Below, in pieces: positions 7,507 through 9,245 of a DNA stretch of 9,245 bases (within the stretch, counting starts at the first letter, position 1; the number at the start of each line of letters is the position of its first letter). The position numbers and the translations under genes are program-made. A model generated the notes under the pieces. That model worked only from the letters and a program-made list of their open reading frames with translations. It was not told where the DNA came from and did not search any database. This stretch comes from Flavobacterium psychrophilum (GTDB taxonomy: Bacteria > Bacteroidota > Bacteroidia > Flavobacteriales > Flavobacteriaceae), in contig CAMDSN010000052.1 in the NCBI GenBank assembly GCA_945907225.1, forward strand, positions 1 to 9,245, read 5' to 3'.

Positions 7507-8433
7507 ATGAACATTGAAGAGAATAAAGAAATAATTTCAGGATTTAAGCATCTTGAACTTTTAGCGAATCAAGTTGTAGAAGGGTTCATTTCAGGTATGC
7601 ACAAGAGCCCATTTCATGGATTTTCTGCAGAATTTGCTGAGCATAAAGTATATAATTCTGGAGAAAGCACTAAACATATTGATTGGAAATTATTTGCCAA
7701 AACGGATAGATTATATACGAAAAGATTTGAAGAAGAGACCAATCTTCGGTGTCATTTGATTGTAGACAATTCGTCCTCTATGCACTATCCCAAATTAACA
7801 AATGGCGATCCCTTTTACACTAATAAAATAGGATTTTCTGTTTTAGCTTCTGCTGTATTAATGAATTTATTAAAAAAGCAACGAGATGCTGTTGGGTTAA
7901 GTGTTTATTCTAACACATTAGAATTTTATGCTTCCGAGAAGGGGAGTGAACGTCATCACCGAATGATTTTAAACAAACTAGAGGAAATATTAATAAAACC
8001 TGTATTACCTAAGAATACTGACACAGCTACTTTTTTACATCAAATTGCAGAAAAGATTCACAGACGGTCAATGATTATTTTGTTTACAGATATGTTTCAA
8101 TTAGGAAATAACGAGGCGCTTTTTAATGCATTGCAGCATTTAAAACACAACAAACATAAAGTTGTTGTTTTTCATGTAATTGATAGAAAGACGGAAGTTA
8201 ATTTTAACTTCGACAATGCACCTCGAAAATTTATTGACATGGAGACGGGAGCAGAAATCAATATTTTTGCCGATACCGTGAAATCATTATATGAAGATAA
8301 GGTTAATCATTATTTTGATTCCATTGCTATGACATGTGCTCAAAACAAAATTAAGTACGTTCCTGTTGCCGTTGAAGACAGCTTCGAAAAAATACTAACT
8401 ACTTACTTAGTTGAAAAACAAATGTTTGGATAG
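7507..8433 (+). CDS. DUF58 domain protein (von Willebrand A-like)
   Basis: This is a 308-residue soluble protein of the DUF58 family, with no signal peptide or membrane segment. The family signature GESTKHIDWKLFAKTD is at residues 52-67. A von Willebrand A-like fold follows, with a metal-site motif DNSSS at 87-91 (the DxSxS pattern), Thr in TDTATF near 171-176, and Asp195 in ILFTDMF. DUF58 proteins usually sit beside a MoxR-type AAA ATPase and aerotolerance/VWA proteins and are thought to assist chaperone-like metal insertion or complex assembly. No moxR is present here; upstream is trxA and downstream is tRNA-Asp, so this copy stands alone within the window. The start is chosen because MNIEENKEIISGFKHLELLA matches the usual beginning of flavobacterial members, and no other ATG precedes the conserved block. 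The biochemical role is unproven. Confidence 0.9.
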   Translation: MNIEENKEIISGFKHLELLANQVVEGFISGMHKSPFHGFSAEFAEHKVYNSGESTKHIDWKLFAKTDRLYTKRFEEETNLRCHLIVDNSSSMHYPKLTNGDPFYTNKIGFSVLASAVLMNLLKKQRDAVGLSVYSNTLEFYASEKGSERHHRMILNKLEEILIKPVLPKNTDTATFLHQIAEKIHRRSMIILFTDMFQLGNNEALFNALQHLKHNKHKVVVFHVIDRKTEVNFNFDNAPRKFIDMETGAEINIFADTVKSLYEDKVNHYFDSIAMTCAQNKIKYVPVAVEDSFEKILTTYLVEKQMFG

Positions 8434-8469
8434 CGTTGTGTTTTGGCCTTTTATTTTTCATAAAAATTG

Positions 8470-8499
8470 TTGCAGATAACAAAAACGATTGTATATTTG
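8470..8499 (+). promoter_or_regulatory. tRNA-Asp promoter (TTG, 19-base spacer, TATATTTG)
   Basis: TTG at 8470-8472 and TATATTTG at 8492-8499 (followed by C) are separated by 19 bases, the best match in the window to the Bacteroidota housekeeping promoter. It predicts a 5' leader of roughly 60 bases to be removed from the tRNA precursor. Confidence 0.75.
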
Positions 8500-8563
8500 C
8501 AACCGCAATCTCAGGAATGTTTAATGATACTTAATGTATTTTTAGTCTTTGCGAGTTAGCGAT

Positions 8564-8637
8564 GGTTTGGTAGTTCAGTTGGTTAGAATACATGCCTGTC
8601 ACGCATGGGGTCGCGGGTTCGAGTCCCGTCCAGACCG
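8564..8637 (+). tRNA. tRNA-Asp (anticodon GUC)
   Basis: The 74 bases fold into a complete cloverleaf. The acceptor stem GGTTTGG (8564-8570) pairs with CCAGACC (8630-8636), including one G-U pair, and G8637 is the discriminator. The anticodon stem CATGC/GCATG encloses CTGTCAC, with anticodon GTC at 8598-8600, which reads the Asp codons GAC and GAT. The T arm has CGGGTTCGAGTCCCG. The 3' CCA is not encoded (GCGA follows) and must be added by the CCA enzyme. The gene has its own promoter and terminator and is a single tRNA unit. Confidence 0.97.
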
Positions 8638-8647
8638 CGAAATTGGG

Positions 8648-8677
8648 AAAAGGTTTTCAGAAATGAAAACCTTTTTT
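8648..8677 (+). terminator. Intrinsic terminator of tRNA-Asp
   Basis: AAAAGGTTTTCA (8648-8659) pairs perfectly with TGAAAACCTTTT (8664-8675) over a GAAA tetraloop, and the 3' arm runs into a T tract ending at 8677. Flanking TGGG and CCCA could add an outer stem. It begins ten bases after the tRNA ends. Confidence 0.9.
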
Positions 8678-8730
8678 GCCCAAAATATTATCTTTCGAGA
8701 TTGTATTTAGGCTTCCAGAAAAGCAAATGA

Positions 8731-8759
8731 AATGCACTCACAAAATTAGGTGAGTCATT
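8731..8759. other. Bulged hairpin of unknown role
   Basis: AATG, a bulged C, then ACTCAC (8736-8741) pair with GTGAGT (8750-8755) and CATT (8756-8759), a 10-bp stem with an 8-base loop. The 9-mer CAAAATTAG in the loop region at 8741-8749 is repeated directly at 8760-8768. There is no T tract, so it is not a terminator. Confidence 0.5.
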
Positions 8760-8780
8760 CAAAATTAGTTGTGTTGTTTT

Positions 8781-8803
8781 GCTACGACTTTGTAACTCGT
8801 AGC
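8781..8803. repeat. REP-like 23-base palindrome
   Basis: GCTACGA (8781-8787) and TCGTAGC (8797-8803) form a perfect 7-bp stem. Inside, after one C-C mismatch, TT and AA pair as well, leaving a TGT loop, so the 23 bases are a near-perfect palindrome. No T tract follows. Short GC-richer palindromes of this kind between genes resemble REP elements; only one copy is visible in this window, so the repeat status is inferred. Confidence 0.35.
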
Positions 8804-8817
8804 GTGGTTTAGTAGTT
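8800..8817 (+). pseudogene. Possible relic of a second tRNA-Asp 5' end
   Basis: These 18 bases (TAGCGTGGTTTAGTAGTT) match 8557-8575, the junction of leader and 5' end of tRNA-Asp, at 17 of 19 aligned positions with one gap. The similarity stops before the anticodon arm, so no functional tRNA can be formed. It may be the remnant of a tandem tRNA copy, or chance. Confidence 0.3.
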
Positions 8818-8826
8818 AGACCGATG

Positions 8827-8879
8827 AAAAGCTTTCCATTTATTCTGAATTTATTTCAGAATCTAGGGATGGCTTTTTT
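8827..8879 (+). terminator. Terminator-like hairpin without an assigned gene
   Basis: The core stem ATTCTGAA (8842-8849) with TTCAGAAT (8855-8862) is perfect over a 5-base loop. Outside it CCAT (8836-8839) can pair with ATGG (8869-8872), and AAAAG (8827-8831) with CTTTT (8873-8877), with bulges, and six T residues end at 8879. It looks like an intrinsic terminator, but no gene lies between it and the tRNA terminator. Confidence 0.55.
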
Positions 8880-8882
8880 GAT

Positions 8883-8896
8883 TTTAGGAGCCTAAA
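8883..8896. other. 14-base palindrome upstream of the secreted-protein gene
   Basis: TTTAGG and CCTAAA are separated by AG, giving 6-base arms. It lies 66 bases before the ATG at 8963 and just upstream of a weak promoter-like TACATTGC (8922-8929), a place where an operator could sit. There is no further support for binding. Confidence 0.25.
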
Positions 8897-8962
8897 TATC
8901 AAATTTATAACCAAAAATTTATACATTGCGTAGATTAAAAAAAAATAACTAAAATATAAGGA

Positions 8963-9245
8963 ATGAAAAAATTTATACTTTTTGCTGTTGTTTACTTTTT
9001 TACAGCAAGTTTGTTTGCCCAACTTATTGGTCAGCCTACACAATTAAATACGGTATGTGACGATAATAATGACGGTTTTGCCACTTTTTCTTTAAGCAAT
9101 ATTTCAATAGAAATTCTTGGAAATTTAAATCCTTCTGACTACACAATAACCCATCATATTGGACAGTCCGATGCGCAACTTGGGACTAATCCGTTACCTT
9201 TAATGTATAGTAATGCAACACCAAATGCCCAAACTGTTTTCGCTC
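8963..9245 (+). CDS. Secreted repeat protein, probable type IX secretion substrate (N-terminal part)
   Basis: Only the first 94 codons are in the window; the frame is open to the right edge. Residues 1-19 are a standard signal peptide (MKKFILFAVVYFFTASLFA, with Gln20 next). There is no lipobox Cys. From residue 27 the sequence enters a module with VCDDNNDGFATFSLS, an ILGNL...YTITHH segment and DAQLGTNPLPLMYSNATP...AQTVF. I recognise this as the unit often repeated in large flavobacterial surface proteins that end in a type A or B T9SS sorting domain; that end lies outside the window, so the secretion route is inferred from the family. The single Cys and the DDNNDG turn could bind calcium or form a disulfide. 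The ATG follows AATATAAGGA; a weak -7-like TACATTGC is at 8922-8929. Confidence 0.8.
   Translation, partial: MKKFILFAVVYFFTASLFAQLIGQPTQLNTVCDDNNDGFATFSLSNISIEILGNLNPSDYTITHHIGQSDAQLGTNPLPLMYSNATPNAQTVFA

Larger units (their letters stand above)
8638..8962. other. Gene-free 325-base spacer rich in hairpins
   Basis: No credible coding frame exists on either strand; the longest open frame, on the minus strand at 8840-9043, overlaps the signal-peptide region of the next gene and resembles nothing known. The spacer holds the tRNA terminator, a bulged 10-bp hairpin (8731-8759), a REP-like palindrome (8781-8803), a stretch resembling the 5' end of the tRNA-Asp gene (8800-8817), an orphan terminator-like hairpin (8827-8879) and a 14-base palindrome (8883-8896). 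Confidence 0.7.

Noticed and set aside
8544..8551. AGTCTTTG just before tRNA-Asp as a second promoter
   Set aside because: It lacks the TA of TAnnTTTG and would place the start almost inside the tRNA; the box at 8492-8499 is far better.
8564..8637. tRNA-Asp as attachment site of an integrated element
   Set aside because: No repeat of the tRNA 3' end and no integrase are present in the window; only a 5' end similarity is seen downstream.
8840..9043. 67-codon minus-strand open frame
   Set aside because: It overlaps the terminator-like hairpin and the signal-peptide codons of the gene at 8963, and its sequence is low-complexity Lys/Phe/Tyr with no family resemblance.

Overview
The window reads as an ordinary, vertically inherited chromosomal segment of a member of Flavobacteriaceae (Bacteroidota), probably Flavobacterium or a close relative. 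The evidence is the low GC content, the absence of Shine-Dalgarno sequences with A/T-rich leaders instead, repeated promoter boxes of the Bacteroidota type TAnnTTTG, a DnaE with a fused N-terminal DEDDh exonuclease, and several flavobacteria-type proteins.

Layout. On the minus strand at the left edge, rpsP (ribosomal protein S16 with a long acidic tail) is followed after 14 bases by the 5' end of rimM, whose product matures the 16S rRNA/30S subunit; the two form a ribosome-assembly operon. Divergently, on the plus strand, come a DUF6252-like lipoprotein with an inserted glycine-rich GSGY module (1011-1715), an RRM RNA-binding protein with an intrinsic terminator (1893-2234), dnaE (2366-6895), thioredoxin trxA with its own terminator (7007-7324), a DUF58 protein that appears to be leaderless (7507-8433), tRNA-Asp(GUC) with a good promoter and terminator (8564-8637), a gene-free but strongly hairpin-rich stretch (8638-8962), and the start of a secreted, probably type IX-secreted, repeat protein that runs off the right edge (8963 onward).

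How the genes fit together. Most are housekeeping: translation (rpsP, rimM, tRNA-Asp), replication (dnaE) and redox balance (trxA). Nearly every unit has its own TAnnTTTG box, so apart from rpsP-rimM they look like separate transcription units and not one operon. I see no phage, CRISPR, toxin-antitoxin or defence cassette and no transposase. The parts least explained by known features are the hairpin-rich 8681-8896 segment (REP-like palindrome, a stretch resembling the 5' end of tRNA-Asp, and an orphan terminator), the module insertion in the lipoprotein, and the near-zero leader of the DUF58 gene. I found no convincing undescribed multi-gene system.
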